Assembly (NCBI RefSeq): GCF_004216715.1
Contig: NZ_SGXG01000001.1
Span: 3,828,501-3,892,500, forward strand
Origin: Cecembia calidifontis
GTDB lineage: Bacteria > Bacteroidota > Bacteroidia > Cytophagales > Cyclobacteriaceae
DNA: 64,000 nt
Direction: 5' to 3'
The notes under the pieces: model-generated
The model's input: only the letters and a program-made list of their open reading frames with translations
The model's database searches: none
Told to the model about the DNA's origin: nothing
In this document: piece by piece, positions 8,788-18,940 of the stretch
How the letters are laid out: every line of letters begins with the position of its first letter
Numbering within the stretch: position 1 is the stretch's first letter
Program-made: the position numbers and the translations under genes

Positions 8788-8811
8788 CTGTTATTCAAAA
8801 TGAATTTTAAC

Positions 8812-8837
8812 CCGAACACCTTCGTCCGCTGACGGAC
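8812..8837 (-). promoter_or_regulatory. Composite dyad, putative activator enhancer site A
   Basis: On the plus strand it reads CCGAACA-N5-GTCCG-CTGA-CGGAC, a perfect GTCCG/CGGAC dyad with a third half-site. It starts 61 bp from the -24 end of the promoter at 8736-8751. Four other copies have the same internal spacing (18136, 25317, 27716, 51157). It is probably bound by the sigma-54 activator encoded at 27969. Confidence 0.65.
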
Positions 8838-9027
8838 AAAATATGACGCTTAAGGCATCTATCAATTTTTATCCATTTAGACTTTTTAAGGATTTTCCAT
8901 TCCTAATTTTAATTAATCCTGCCAATCAAGTTGTTCATATTGATTGTGAGGCAGAAAACATAAGTCAAATTAAAGCCCTGAGATTGGCAAGTACTAAATT
9001 TGGTTAAGATCAATCAATTTAGAGAAC

Positions 9028-11415
9028 TCACTCACTTCTCAAAGATGCTGTAGGATTGGCTGATATGGTTTTTTGGGCATGGAACCAAATGATCAGGAAA
9101 ATAATTATTAGCAAACCGAATAAAAGCAATCCAATGATTTGCCATGGGAAATTAATCCTATAGGCAAAACCCATCAGCCATTCTTTTCCTGCATACCAGG
9201 ACAAGGGAATCGCCAATCCCAAAGCCAATAATACCGGCCAGATAAATTCGGAAACCATCACTCCCATTACCTGATTGGAAGATGCCCCAAAAACTCTCCT
9301 TATTCCTATTTCTTTGGTTTTGCGCATGGCATTGAATGTGGCCAATCCTATGATGCCTATCACAGCCGTAACAAAACAAATAAATGAAAAAATGATTACC
9401 AATCTGGAAACCACGATTTCTGATTTATACAGATTATCAAAGGTTTGGTCCTGAAACCAGTATTTCATAGTAAAATCAGGTTCAATTTCACTGTATACAG
9501 ATTTTAGGGCATCCACTGCCTCTCTTGCCTTGCCCGGTGCATATTTGACATATATGGCTGAAACCTGCTCAATGGGCTTTCTGTAAATGATTACAGGTTC
9601 CATGGATTCCTTCATGGAATTGGTATGAAAATCATTGACTACTCCGATGATTTCGCAGCTGATATAATCATACAATCTAATAGTCGCTCCGACAGGATCG
9701 CTGAGTCCCATCATTTTGGCAGCATTCAATGAAATGACCGCCTCGGTGGCCGTTGAATCCTTAGTATCCTTTTCTGAATGAAAACTTCTTCCATCTGTAA
9801 TCTGAAGGCCAAGTAATTCAGGAAAATCAAATTGGCTCCCGATAACCTGAAAAGAAACCTGGGTTTCTGGAGATTTCCCGGGCCATTGAACCAACACAGT
9901 ACCTGCACCTGCCTCAAGGGGATTGGCATCAGAAGCACTCAGTTGCTCGATTTCAGCATATTTTAACAATTCATTTTTAAAGGGCCCATAATTTTGAAGC
10001 AACCTGTAAGTAGGTTCCAATCTGATGACATTCTCTCTGTCGAACCCAAGATTTTTTGTCTGAACAAAATCCAACTGATAGTAAATAATGCTTCCGAACA
10101 GAATGATCCCAATAGATACTGCTAGCTGAAAGGTGATCAAAGCCTTTCGGATGTTTAATGAATCGGAATTTACCGAAGATAAACCTTTGAGAATCCTGGC
10201 AGTACGTAAGGAGGACAGTAGGAATGCAGGATAGGCTCCGGATAACAAGGTCATCAACAAGAGAAATCCCAAGAAAAAGATAACGGAATTAATATTGATC
10301 AGTTGCATTAAACTCAGTTGCTCGCCAACCAATCGGTTAAAAGCAGGCAGCAGCAATCCTGTCAAAGAAAAACCTACAAGAAAGGCCATAAAGACCATCA
10401 AATAGGATTCGAATAAAAACTGGAAAATCAAATGCTTTCTATTTGCTCCGATTGCCTTTTTGACACCGATCTCCTTAGCCCTTAATGAAGCCCTAGCCGT
10501 AGTGAGGTTGATGAAGTTGGTTATGGCAACTAAAATGAGTAATAGCCCGATCAGCCCGAATTGAATGATCTGATCTATTTTTCCTCCTTTATTGATACCG
10601 TTTTCATAATTGCTGTTCAGATAAAATTTGGAAAAAGGAACCGCTTCATAAACCAATCCATAAGATTTATTGCTCTCCCCTATTACCCTTGGATCATTGA
10701 GTTTTTCAGAAATCAGGGAAGCATTTGTACCTGAAATTCCTTTGATATAGACATCAAAAAAATTGCCGTCCAATTGCTCTCTGGTCATTCCCCACTGCTT
10801 CTGAAGTACATCCATAGGCAAAGCAAAATCAAATTTGATAGAAGAAAATTCAGGGATATTTCGGAAAACTGCTGTTACTATAACCTCCTTGCTTCGGTCC
10901 ACCATAATGGTTTTTCCAATAGGATCCTCCGATCCATACAAAGTTTCAGCCATTTTTTCAGAAATGGCTATTGAGGCGGGATTATTTAATGGCTCTTGAA
11001 CGCCTTTGACTATTGGAAAACTAAAAGTATCAAACAGGTTTTCACTGGCATACACTCCATTTAAATAAACGCATTCATCCACTTTCCTATCAGGCCAAAA
11101 GCATAATTCATGCGGCCATCGGTTACCGGTGGAAATATGGGTAACAGCCTCTACTTCAGGCACACCTGTAATATCTATATTGTGTCCTGCCAAGAAAAAG
11201 GTCTGTTTGGATCCATCAGCATCCCTATGGGTTATCACCTTATACAACTTGTCTGCATCCGCATGAAATTTATCAAAAGACCATTGATGTTGTCCCCAGA
11301 GATAAATCAATAATGCACATGCAATGGCAATGGATAGACCTAACAAGGTCAAAAAAGAATGACCTGAGAACCTTTTGAAATTTCTTACAAAAATCTTTAA
11401 ATAATTGATTATCAT
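9028..11415 (-). CDS. Double-FtsX (MacB-like) ABC transporter permease 1
   Basis: 795 residues. TM1 (about 20-40), a large periplasmic MacB_PCD-like domain, three membrane segments (about 285-405), a fifth near 425-445, a second periplasmic domain and three C-terminal segments form the duplicated FtsX architecture common in Bacteroidota. The FtsX signature after TM2 and TM6 is seen twice (KEIGVKKAIGA, KEIGIRRVFGA). It should pair with one of the two ATPases and export substrates across the envelope with HlyD and TolC, but the substrate is unknown. It starts 76 bases after the stop of permease 2, so both are probably in one transcript. No enhancer-like dyad precedes it. Confidence 0.87.
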   Translation of the reverse strand: MIINYLKIFVRNFKRFSGHSFLTLLGLSIAIACALLIYLWGQHQWSFDKFHADADKLYKVITHRDADGSKQTFFLAGHNIDITGVPEVEAVTHISTGNRWPHELCFWPDRKVDECVYLNGVYASENLFDTFSFPIVKGVQEPLNNPASIAISEKMAETLYGSEDPIGKTIMVDRSKEVIVTAVFRNIPEFSSIKFDFALPMDVLQKQWGMTREQLDGNFFDVYIKGISGTNASLISEKLNDPRVIGESNKSYGLVYEAVPFSKFYLNSNYENGINKGGKIDQIIQFGLIGLLLILVAITNFINLTTARASLRAKEIGVKKAIGANRKHLIFQFLFESYLMVFMAFLVGFSLTGLLLPAFNRLVGEQLSLMQLININSVIFFLGFLLLMTLLSGAYPAFLLSSLRTARILKGLSSVNSDSLNIRKALITFQLAVSIGIILFGSIIYYQLDFVQTKNLGFDRENVIRLEPTYRLLQNYGPFKNELLKYAEIEQLSASDANPLEAGAGTVLVQWPGKSPETQVSFQVIGSQFDFPELLGLQITDGRSFHSEKDTKDSTATEAVISLNAAKMMGLSDPVGATIRLYDYISCEIIGVVNDFHTNSMKESMEPVIIYRKPIEQVSAIYVKYAPGKAREAVDALKSVYSEIEPDFTMKYWFQDQTFDNLYKSEIVVSRLVIIFSFICFVTAVIGIIGLATFNAMRKTKEIGIRRVFGASSNQVMGVMVSEFIWPVLLALGLAIPLSWYAGKEWLMGFAYRINFPWQIIGLLLFGLLIIIFLIIWFHAQKTISANPTASLRSE

Positions 11416-11491
11416 ATTGGTGATATTTAAAACTTAAACTCCTGCTTTTATGGGTGCACTTAGTTTTTTTTATACCCATTCAGAATAATTG

Positions 11492-13927
11492 TTACACAAC
11501 TTTAAAAGCATCCACCGGATTGACCATAGCTGCCCTGATGGATTGACTGCTAACTGTCAGTGCAGCAATAAAAGCCGCGATGAAACCTGCTATAATAAAA
11601 ACAAGCCATGAAATAGAAATGCTATAAGCAAAACCTTCCAGCCATGAATCCATGACATACCAAGCGATTGGCACAGCGATTAGAAAGCCAATAAGTACCA
11701 ATTTGAGAAAATCCTTACCAAGAAGAAGAACAATATTGCCAATACTTGCTCCCATGACTTTTCTTACTCCAATTTCCTTGGTGCGCTGTTCTGTAGCATA
11801 AGCAGAAAGACCAAATAAGCCCAATACTGAGATAAGAATGGCCAATCCGGCAAAAAAACCGAAAACCGTACCTACTTTTTCCTCAGCCTTATATTGTTGC
11901 TCAAACCTGTCTTCAATGGTGAAATAATTGAAAGGAAAATCTGGTTTCAAAGCAATCCATTCTTCTTTTAAATAGGCTATGGCATCTTCCTCTAAACCTT
12001 GTTTTAACCTGATTGCTATCAAATTGAAACGGGTATCGGGAATCATAAAAACCATGGGGCTGATAGGCTGATGTAGGGATTCAAAGTGAAAATCTTTAAC
12101 CACCCCTACGATATAACCCCTTCTTGGTCCATAATGAAGTGCTTTGCCTAAAGCCTCCTCCGGAGAGGCCCATCCAATAGCCCTAATTGCAGATTCATTC
12201 AGCAAAAAAGCCTGGGTGCTGTCAGAAGCAAGTTGATAATCAAAGTCACGACCTGCTGCCATTTCAATACCAAAAGTTTCCATAAAACTATGACTTACAT
12301 GGATGTCGGCCAGGCGAATATCCATAGGCGTAAGACTTCCGTTGACCTCAGCCCGGGTTTCCATAGCATCCAACAACCTTCCAGAAGGCACCCGGGAAGC
12401 CAAAGCCAGGGACTCTATTCCAGGGTGCTGTAAATACCTTTGGCTCAGATTCTCATAATTATCCACCAATTCTTGATAGGCCGGTAGAACAATTACCCTT
12501 TCCTTGTCAAAACCCAATTCCTTATTTTTCATAAAATTGAGCTGATTGATCACTACCAAGACCGCAACTATCAAAATGATAGAAATGGCAAACTGTCCGA
12601 CGACCAATGCTGACCTGAGTTTTTCATGGATAGAACCAATCTTGTATGTACCTTTCAGCACTTTTACAGGCTGAAATCCCGAAAGGAAAAGTGAAGGATA
12701 GCTTCCTGCAATCATCCCGACAACAATGACCAAAATCAATAAACCCAATAGGTACTCTGGATGATGTAATAAATTTAGGCTAAGTTCCTTTCCAGTGAAA
12801 TTGCCAAATACAGGCAGGGCCAACCATGCCAAAACCAAAGCAAGAACTGCTGCCATCATGGTCATCAAGATGGTCTCGCTCATAAATTGACCTACTAGCA
12901 ATTCCTTTTCAGCACCTAAAACCTTTCTCAGCCCAACTTCCAATGCCCTCTTGGCAGACCGGGCGGTTGCTAGGTTCATAAAATTCACGCAGGCTATCAG
13001 TAAAATAAAAATGGCGATTGCAGTATAAATATATACATATTCAATGCTACTGTTGGGTTCCAATTCTGAATCCAGGTTGGAGTGCAAATGGATATCAGTG
13101 ATGCGCCATGGATGCAAAGCAGTCCAAGTCGAAGGCATTGTTCCGTCTTCCCCTACTTGGATATGGCGGTTGAGAAAATCTGGTATCCTGGCTTCAATAC
13201 TGGCAATGTCAGCCCCTTCTCTGAGCAGTAGGTAAGTCCCAAAATTATTCGATCCAAAGTTTTTCATCATTTGTTCATAACCTCCATAGAAATCAGTTAC
13301 CAGTTCCATAGTAGCCAAAAAGTCAGCTTTAAAGTGGGAATTATCAGGAATGTCTTGCATCACCGCCCTGACTTGCATATTGGTAGAAACAGGACCTGCT
13401 TTTAACTCCAAACTTTTACCAATGGGATCAGCATTGCCAAAATATTTCCTTGCCATACTCTCTGAGATGATCAAACCATCAGGAAAACTCAATGCTGTTT
13501 CGGGATTGCCATCCAATACTTTCCAAGAAAAGACATTAAAAATTTCCGGATCGGTGAAATAGAATCTGTTTTCTTCGAAAATGTTATCTTCATTTTTAAG
13601 AATCAAGTTGGTATTCATTACTCTGACTACCTCTTCCACATCTTGTTGGAAATCTGATTTGAGCAAGGGGCCAAAAGGTGGCGCCAAGTGTCCTAGATGA
13701 AGGTTAACCTCCCCGTTTTGACTGAAAAAAGAACGTGACAAACGGTAAATCCTATCAGATTTTTCGTGGTATTTGTCGTAACTCAACTCATGCTGGACAA
13801 AAAGAAATATCAATATACTGGCAGTCATCCCAACAGAAAGACCCAAAATATTGATCAGCATGTACGCTGGATTCTTTTTAAGGTTTCTAATAAAAATTTT
13901 GAAGTAGTTTGTCAGCATAATTTTCAT
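11492..13927 (-). CDS. Double-FtsX (MacB-like) ABC transporter permease 2
   Basis: 811 residues with the same eight-segment double-FtsX plan. The N-terminal block NYFKIFIRNLKKNPAYMLIN leads into TM1, and the two signatures are LEVGLRKVLGA and KEIGVRKVMGA. The ATG at 13918 is an equally possible start. Upstream lies IS3 copy 2. Before that insertion, about 220 bp separated it from permease 3, so a permease 3-2-1 transcript starting at the 18060 promoter is plausible and may now be interrupted. Paralogues within this locus are clearly diverged, so they are not recent duplicates. Confidence 0.87.
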   Translation of the reverse strand: MKIMLTNYFKIFIRNLKKNPAYMLINILGLSVGMTASILIFLFVQHELSYDKYHEKSDRIYRLSRSFFSQNGEVNLHLGHLAPPFGPLLKSDFQQDVEEVVRVMNTNLILKNEDNIFEENRFYFTDPEIFNVFSWKVLDGNPETALSFPDGLIISESMARKYFGNADPIGKSLELKAGPVSTNMQVRAVMQDIPDNSHFKADFLATMELVTDFYGGYEQMMKNFGSNNFGTYLLLREGADIASIEARIPDFLNRHIQVGEDGTMPSTWTALHPWRITDIHLHSNLDSELEPNSSIEYVYIYTAIAIFILLIACVNFMNLATARSAKRALEVGLRKVLGAEKELLVGQFMSETILMTMMAAVLALVLAWLALPVFGNFTGKELSLNLLHHPEYLLGLLILVIVVGMIAGSYPSLFLSGFQPVKVLKGTYKIGSIHEKLRSALVVGQFAISIILIVAVLVVINQLNFMKNKELGFDKERVIVLPAYQELVDNYENLSQRYLQHPGIESLALASRVPSGRLLDAMETRAEVNGSLTPMDIRLADIHVSHSFMETFGIEMAAGRDFDYQLASDSTQAFLLNESAIRAIGWASPEEALGKALHYGPRRGYIVGVVKDFHFESLHQPISPMVFMIPDTRFNLIAIRLKQGLEEDAIAYLKEEWIALKPDFPFNYFTIEDRFEQQYKAEEKVGTVFGFFAGLAILISVLGLFGLSAYATEQRTKEIGVRKVMGASIGNIVLLLGKDFLKLVLIGFLIAVPIAWYVMDSWLEGFAYSISISWLVFIIAGFIAAFIAALTVSSQSIRAAMVNPVDAFKVV

Positions 13928-14230
13928 ATTTTGATTGTAATCGATGCGGCACTTAAATCTATAATACTCACCCTTCTCGATTGATCTTATTTCATGTCTC
14001 TTTTTTCATTCTCAATTGAAAGGGTCCCGACTGACATTCCTTGACACTTTTTGAGAGCGAATGCCTTCTTATTGAAAATTTTTAACCCTTAAATCAACTC
14101 TTCAAAACTTCCTTGTCACGTCCTGATTTTACTTGACACTTTTTTCTTTGTTTTTTCTTTTATTTTCAATCCTCTTAAATGCCCTAGAGCCCAAGTAAGG
14201 AGACCTGTCAAGGCCGGAGCGAAGCGACGT

Positions 14231-15109
14231 TTATATAGCCTTGACAGGTCTCTGTCTTGGGCTACTTTTGCGTTTGAGAGATGAAAACACTGTTAGTCCC
14301 TCATGTACCTCAATCGGCTTCTTCATATTTAATGAACAATGTGGCCTCTTTTCATTGTAGGCCCATACTCCATGCCTTACTGCTGCAAACGCTTCTTTGA
14401 GATTCTTAAACCTGTCCCCAAGTTTATATTCAATCTTCAGAATCCCGTTAACCCGCTCTGCCATTGCATTATCATAGCAATTCCCTGCTTCTCCCATACT
14501 GGACTTTATACCTTCCTTTTCCAGTAATTCAGTATAAATCTTACTGCAATACTGAAAGCCCCTATCTGAGTGATGAACAATGCCTTCTGTTGACGGACAT
14601 TGTTCTATCGCCATTTTTAAGGCTTCTACAGCACATTTTGACTCAAGCGTATTCCCCAAATACCATCCTACTATCTTCCTGCTGTATGCATCGGTAATAA
14701 GATACAGGTACCTGAAGGAATCCCCGACACGGATATAGGTTATGTCCGAAACCCAGGCCTGATGGGCAGTGGTCCAGACATTGCCATTGAACAGATCCTC
14801 ATATTTACTGTAGCGCATAAATGACTGCGTTGTAACAACATACTTCCTCTTGCGCTTGACCAGCAAGCCTTCAGAACGCAACAACTCAAAGAGCCTGTCC
14901 CTTCCTATGCTGATCTCCAACCTCACCGCATCTTCTCTGATCAACTCCTGAAGCTTTCTTGTGCCCATCATCGGATGCGTCCTCCGGTAATCCCGGACAA
15001 GCTCCAATACCAGGTCGTATTGCGCTTCCTCCTTCAACTTGGAGTCCATCCAACCATAATATGCTGACCTACTGTAACCAAAGTAAGTACAACCGGACTT
15101 AACGCTCAC
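14231..15109 (-). CDS. IS3-family transposase OrfB (copy 2)
   Basis: 292 residues, identical in protein sequence to the copy 1 OrfB, with an intact DDE core and GTG start overlapping the orfA stop. It should be functional if expressed as an OrfAB fusion. Confidence 0.93.
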   Translation of the reverse strand: MSVKSGCTYFGYSRSAYYGWMDSKLKEEAQYDLVLELVRDYRRTHPMMGTRKLQELIREDAVRLEISIGRDRLFELLRSEGLLVKRKRKYVVTTQSFMRYSKYEDLFNGNVWTTAHQAWVSDITYIRVGDSFRYLYLITDAYSRKIVGWYLGNTLESKCAVEALKMAIEQCPSTEGIVHHSDRGFQYCSKIYTELLEKEGIKSSMGEAGNCYDNAMAERVNGILKIEYKLGDRFKNLKEAFAAVRHGVWAYNEKRPHCSLNMKKPIEVHEGLTVFSSLKRKSSPRQRPVKAI

Positions 15110-15486
15110 TTCTTCAGGCCTTTTTGAAACAGTCCGTTGCCAAAGTTTTTTTTTAAATCCGTCTTGTATTCATCATTTGCAACATCTATCAGCGTCTCAA
15201 GCATCTTGTTGGCAACTATCGAATCGGCCAAGGCAAGTTTTAACCTCTTGTTCTCCTCTTCCAGTTCCTTAAGTCTTCTCTTCTCATCCATAGTCTCTAT
15301 TCTAACCCTTTTGTTCAACAAATGATCCCTGCCAAAGGACCTGACCCACCTCTGGATCGTCTCCGCTCCTCTAATATCATACTTCTTTTGAAGATAAGAA
15401 TAGGAACTTCCATTTTCCAGCTCCTCTACTACTTGCTTCTTGAAGCTAATACTGTACCTGTTAAATTCCCGAACCGTTTTTGTCAT
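15106..15486 (-). CDS. IS3-family transposase OrfA (copy 2)
   Basis: 126 residues, identical in protein sequence to copy 1. Helix-turn-helix plus coiled coil, ending with the A9 frameshift run. Confidence 0.92.
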   Translation of the reverse strand: MTKTVREFNRYSISFKKQVVEELENGSSYSYLQKKYDIRGAETIQRWVRSFGRDHLLNKRVRIETMDEKRRLKELEEENKRLKLALADSIVANKMLETLIDVANDEYKTDLKKNFGNGLFQKGLKK

Positions 15487-15578
15487 TTTTTTCCTGTTTT
15501 TAGTTTGACTTAATCTGTCAAGCTATTTCAGGACGTGACACCTCATTCCTAATTTCTCACTCTACATTCTACATTCCC

Positions 15579-17978
15579 TCAGTCCTCCTTCAGATTGCTA
15601 ACAGGGTTCTGGGCAAACACCTTCATGGTCCGGTAACCCACAGTCAGCATTGAAATAAGGAACACCAAGGCAATAGCAACAATATAAATCCAGGCAGGAA
15701 CAGTTGTTTTATAGGCAAAATCTGACAGCCAGTTCCCAGAAAACCATATTCCAAAACTTACAGCCAAGAGAGCTGAAACAAGCAGCAAGGCAAAGAAGTC
15801 CGCAGAAAGCATCTTCAAAACATCACTTGTCCCTGCACCCAGCACCTTTCTGATGGATATCTCCCTTGTCCTTCGCAAGGCTACATAAGAGACCAAACCG
15901 AATAATCCCATGCAGGCTATAAACACTGCAATCCCGGCAAATAAGGAAAATATCGTTCCTATCCTTTCTTCTGCCCTGTACATGCTGGCATATTCCTGAT
16001 CTACAAACTTGTAGGTAAATGGCCTATCAGGAAATAATGCAGTCCAGTTCTTTTCAATTTCAGTTAGAAAATATGCTGGAATGCCTTTAGGTAACCTGGC
16101 CAATATTACATTCGCATTATCCGGATCAATGAAAATGGCCAAAGGTCCCACCTGATGGTGCAAAGAATTAAAATAGAAATTACCGATGACGGCTTTGACT
16201 TCAGAAAGTCCCCCTCCAAAATCCACTTTTTTCCCTATGGCTTGCTGTGGGGTCCAGCCCAATTCTGCAACAGCAGCCTCATTGAGCATGCAATAGTTAT
16301 GGATATTGGATTCAGAAGCCTGGCTTCTCGATAGATCCGATTCAACAAAATCATTGCCTGCAAGCAGGTTTAACCCTAAAGTCTGAACAATGCTATGGTC
16401 ACCTGAATATCCTGTGATCATGATCTCTTTCTGGTTGTCTCCCCCTGGGAAGATCCTGTAACCTGCCTTGATGAATATGGGCATGTCTGCCGCAAGACTT
16501 GCTGATTGAACCAAGCCCTGACGCATAAGTTCATTCTGAAAACTATCTATTGACTTGCCCATCCGGTAATGGTAGCCCATGGCAATAAGTTCTTCTCTTT
16601 CATAGCCTAAATTGACTTCCTGCATATACTGCAACTGTCTATGGACAATCAGGGTGGCAATCAAAAGAGAAATGGAAACAAAAAACTGAAAAACTACCAA
16701 GGACTTCCTTAACCAAGCTCCTCCCCCAATTTTTGTCTGTTTACCAAGGGCTTTGAGGGGTTCCATGCGCGAAAGAATCAAAGAAGGGTAAAAACCGGAC
16801 AGAAAACCTATGCCTAGCAAAAGGATAGATAAAAACAACATTCCGATGGGTGTGAAAATCAGATCCAGTTGTAGGCCCACCCCCGAAAGATTTTCAAAAA
16901 ATGGATTTAAGAAATATAACAAAGTAATCGAAAAGATTATTGCAGAGAGGGTAAGTAGGAAGGACTCCGAGACAAACTGACCAAACAATTGTTTTCTGTT
17001 TGCCCCAAGTATTTTTCGCATACCCACTTCCTTATTCCTCTCAGTGGCCTCAGCTGTAGCTAGGTTGATATAATTGATTACACCTATTAAAATCAATAAC
17101 AATGCAATCAGTCCAAAAATATATAAGTTTTTCACATCAACAGCTGGTTTTATACCGTTGGGAGCGGAATTCCCCAAGTGTATGCTGGACACCGGTTGAT
17201 AGTGAAAAGCTGTCTTAAAACCATAACTTCTTTGCATTTCACCAAAATACTTCTCTACCATTTGGCTGATTTTCTCCTGGAAAAGTGCGTGGTCAATTCC
17301 GGATTTCAACTTGGCATAAGAAAGGTAATTTGATGGCATCCATTCCGGATTTCTCCCATGCCTGTGGGTTTTGAATGATCCCAAAAGATCAAAATCCAAA
17401 TGACTATTGGATGGAAAGTCCTCCATCACTCCGGTAACCACATATTCAGCTCCATCCACCTTCAAGCTTTTTCCCAAAGCATCAATTGCATTACCATAAT
17501 ATCTGGAGGCAGTGCTAAAAGGCAGCACCAATTGATTGGGTTCCGTTAAAACTTTTTCTATACTTCCTGCGAGCAGTTCAAAATCAAAAACTTCAAAAAA
17601 GCGCTCATCCACAAAAGCAAAGCGGTCTTCCTCCACCAAGAGATCATCCCCTTCCACCACTACAGATGAAAACATACTCAGGTCAAAGACCAAAGTGGCC
17701 GTTTCTACTTCTTCAAATTCCTCCAATAACACAGGAACAAGCATTGAAGGTGTAGATTGTACAGTCTGGGTCTCTCCATTGGAAACAAATTCTTGGTTGA
17801 ACTTATAGATCCTTTGGTAATCCGTGTACATGCGGTCAAAAGACCATTCATGATAAATGTAGAGGGAAATGGCCAAAAAACTGACAATGGCAATACTTAA
17901 GCCCAGTACATTGATCCCTGTGTAAAGCTTTCGCTTTTTAAGATTTCTAAAAGAAATTTTAAAATAGTTTTTCCACAT
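15579..17978 (-). CDS. Double-FtsX (MacB-like) ABC transporter permease 3
   Basis: 799 residues from the ATG giving MWKNYFKISFRNLKKRK, which matches the N-terminus of permease 5; the longer reading would need a TTG at 17987. Eight predicted membrane segments, two periplasmic domains, and FtsX signatures KEVGMRKILGA and REISIRKVLGA. A sigma-54-like promoter (18060-18075) and enhancer dyad (18136-18161) precede it. It is the probable first gene of a permease 3-2-1 series. Confidence 0.87.
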   Translation of the reverse strand: MWKNYFKISFRNLKKRKLYTGINVLGLSIAIVSFLAISLYIYHEWSFDRMYTDYQRIYKFNQEFVSNGETQTVQSTPSMLVPVLLEEFEEVETATLVFDLSMFSSVVVEGDDLLVEEDRFAFVDERFFEVFDFELLAGSIEKVLTEPNQLVLPFSTASRYYGNAIDALGKSLKVDGAEYVVTGVMEDFPSNSHLDFDLLGSFKTHRHGRNPEWMPSNYLSYAKLKSGIDHALFQEKISQMVEKYFGEMQRSYGFKTAFHYQPVSSIHLGNSAPNGIKPAVDVKNLYIFGLIALLLILIGVINYINLATAEATERNKEVGMRKILGANRKQLFGQFVSESFLLTLSAIIFSITLLYFLNPFFENLSGVGLQLDLIFTPIGMLFLSILLLGIGFLSGFYPSLILSRMEPLKALGKQTKIGGGAWLRKSLVVFQFFVSISLLIATLIVHRQLQYMQEVNLGYEREELIAMGYHYRMGKSIDSFQNELMRQGLVQSASLAADMPIFIKAGYRIFPGGDNQKEIMITGYSGDHSIVQTLGLNLLAGNDFVESDLSRSQASESNIHNYCMLNEAAVAELGWTPQQAIGKKVDFGGGLSEVKAVIGNFYFNSLHHQVGPLAIFIDPDNANVILARLPKGIPAYFLTEIEKNWTALFPDRPFTYKFVDQEYASMYRAEERIGTIFSLFAGIAVFIACMGLFGLVSYVALRRTREISIRKVLGAGTSDVLKMLSADFFALLLVSALLAVSFGIWFSGNWLSDFAYKTTVPAWIYIVAIALVFLISMLTVGYRTMKVFAQNPVSNLKED

Positions 17979-18059
17979 AGCGCTCAATTCAAAGAGTGGA
18001 TTATAATCGTTGGTTCAGCTTCCAAAGGGCAGTAGCCAATTAAAAGACCTGAAACATAT

Positions 18060-18075
18060 ATCCATCACCATGCCA
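18060..18075 (-). promoter_or_regulatory. Candidate sigma-54 promoter for permease 3
   Basis: The minus strand reads TGGCATGGTGATGGAT: a good -24 element TGGCAT and a -12 element TGGA. It gives a leader of about 70 bases to the ATG at 17978. Confidence 0.6.
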
Positions 18076-18135
18076 TGAAAAAAAGCTCAAAAACAAACGA
18101 TTTAAGGGGTTATTCAAAAAATCCAGGAAAAATAT

Positions 18136-18161
18136 CCGAACAGTATTGCCCGTCAGCGGAC
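18136..18161 (-). promoter_or_regulatory. Composite dyad, putative activator enhancer site B
   Basis: The plus strand reads CCGAACA-N5-GCCCG-TCAG-CGGAC, with one mismatch to the GTCCG/CGGAC dyad. It starts 61 bp from the promoter at 18060-18075. Confidence 0.62.
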
Positions 18162-18188
18162 AGATTCAATACTTAAAAAGAAAGAGAT

Positions 18189-18629
18189 TTAGCCAATTCT
18201 CTTACCAACCGCAAACATCTCCATGATGTCTTTGAACATATTGATCGTCAAAGGCTTTCTTGCAAAACCAATCACATCAGCATACTGCAGGGCCTGCATT
18301 TTATCCTGAGGATCAGTAGAATTGGTCAGCACTACAAATTTGAAATGCTTTCTCTTACTTTCATGTAAGGTAAGGTACCTGTTCAAAAAGTGCCAGCCGT
18401 TGAAATTGGGCATATTCAGATCCAAAAAAACCAAATACCTGGCATTAGGGTCCAGTTTTGGAAGAAAATCGCTGGTAATTCCGGTCAGGTAATCAAAGGC
18501 CAATTCAGAATCATCAAAGGGAATAACATCTCCATCAAATCCAAAATGACGGATAACGATCTTATTGATGTAGTTGACGGATTCATCGTCATCCACTAAA
18601 ACAATCGCTATGGGATAGTTCCTTTCCAA
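18189..18629 (-). CDS. Single-domain response regulator (receiver only)
   Basis: 146 residues containing only a CheY-like receiver. The acidic pocket is D13-D15, the phosphoacceptor D70 is in FLDLNMP, the switch Thr is in VLTNST and the conserved Lys is in ARKPL. There is no output domain. It lies between permeases 3 and 4 on the same strand and may relay phosphate or modulate the histidine kinase at 29347, or belong to an unlinked kinase. The sequence alone does not decide this. Confidence 0.85.
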   Translation of the reverse strand: MERNYPIAIVLVDDDESVNYINKIVIRHFGFDGDVIPFDDSELAFDYLTGITSDFLPKLDPNARYLVFLDLNMPNFNGWHFLNRYLTLHESKRKHFKFVVLTNSTDPQDKMQALQYADVIGFARKPLTINMFKDIMEMFAVGKRIG

Positions 18630-18940
18630 ATTTTCCGGTCTTTTAAAAATCGAACTTCTATTGACACCTGATTTGTCAGTCTAAAGTTACACATTTAATT
18701 CTTTCAATACCAATATTTTATGCATATTTTACAAAAGTTGTAGTTTGAAATATCAAAATTTATCATAGGAATTGGACTACCAACAAAAAAATCCGGCCCT
18801 TTAATACCAAAATCCGCTCCTAAAAAACGAAAATTGATAAAAAAGGACCGTAAACTTAACCATTAATCTAAAAAATCTTACTAGTCAAAACCTTGACGGT
18901 GTAGCTGCCTTCAGCGCTACAAATTCAGTTAAAATATTTT
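18630..18940. other. Intergenic region between permease 4 and the receiver gene
   Basis: 311 bases without a supported gene. A small imperfect hairpin (GTAGC-TGccttCAG-GCTAC, about 18900-18920) just after the permease 4 stop could act as a weak terminator. No sigma-54 or enhancer motif is seen. Confidence 0.5.

Larger units (their letters stand above)
14114..15540 (-). mobile_element. IS3-family insertion sequence, copy 2 of 3 (1427 bp)
   Basis: Same ends and genes as copy 1, flanked by a 3-bp CCT duplication (14111-14113, 15541-15543). It sits between permease genes 2 and 3. The left flank carries CTTGACACTTTTT, also found just inside the element's own left end. Confidence 0.95.
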
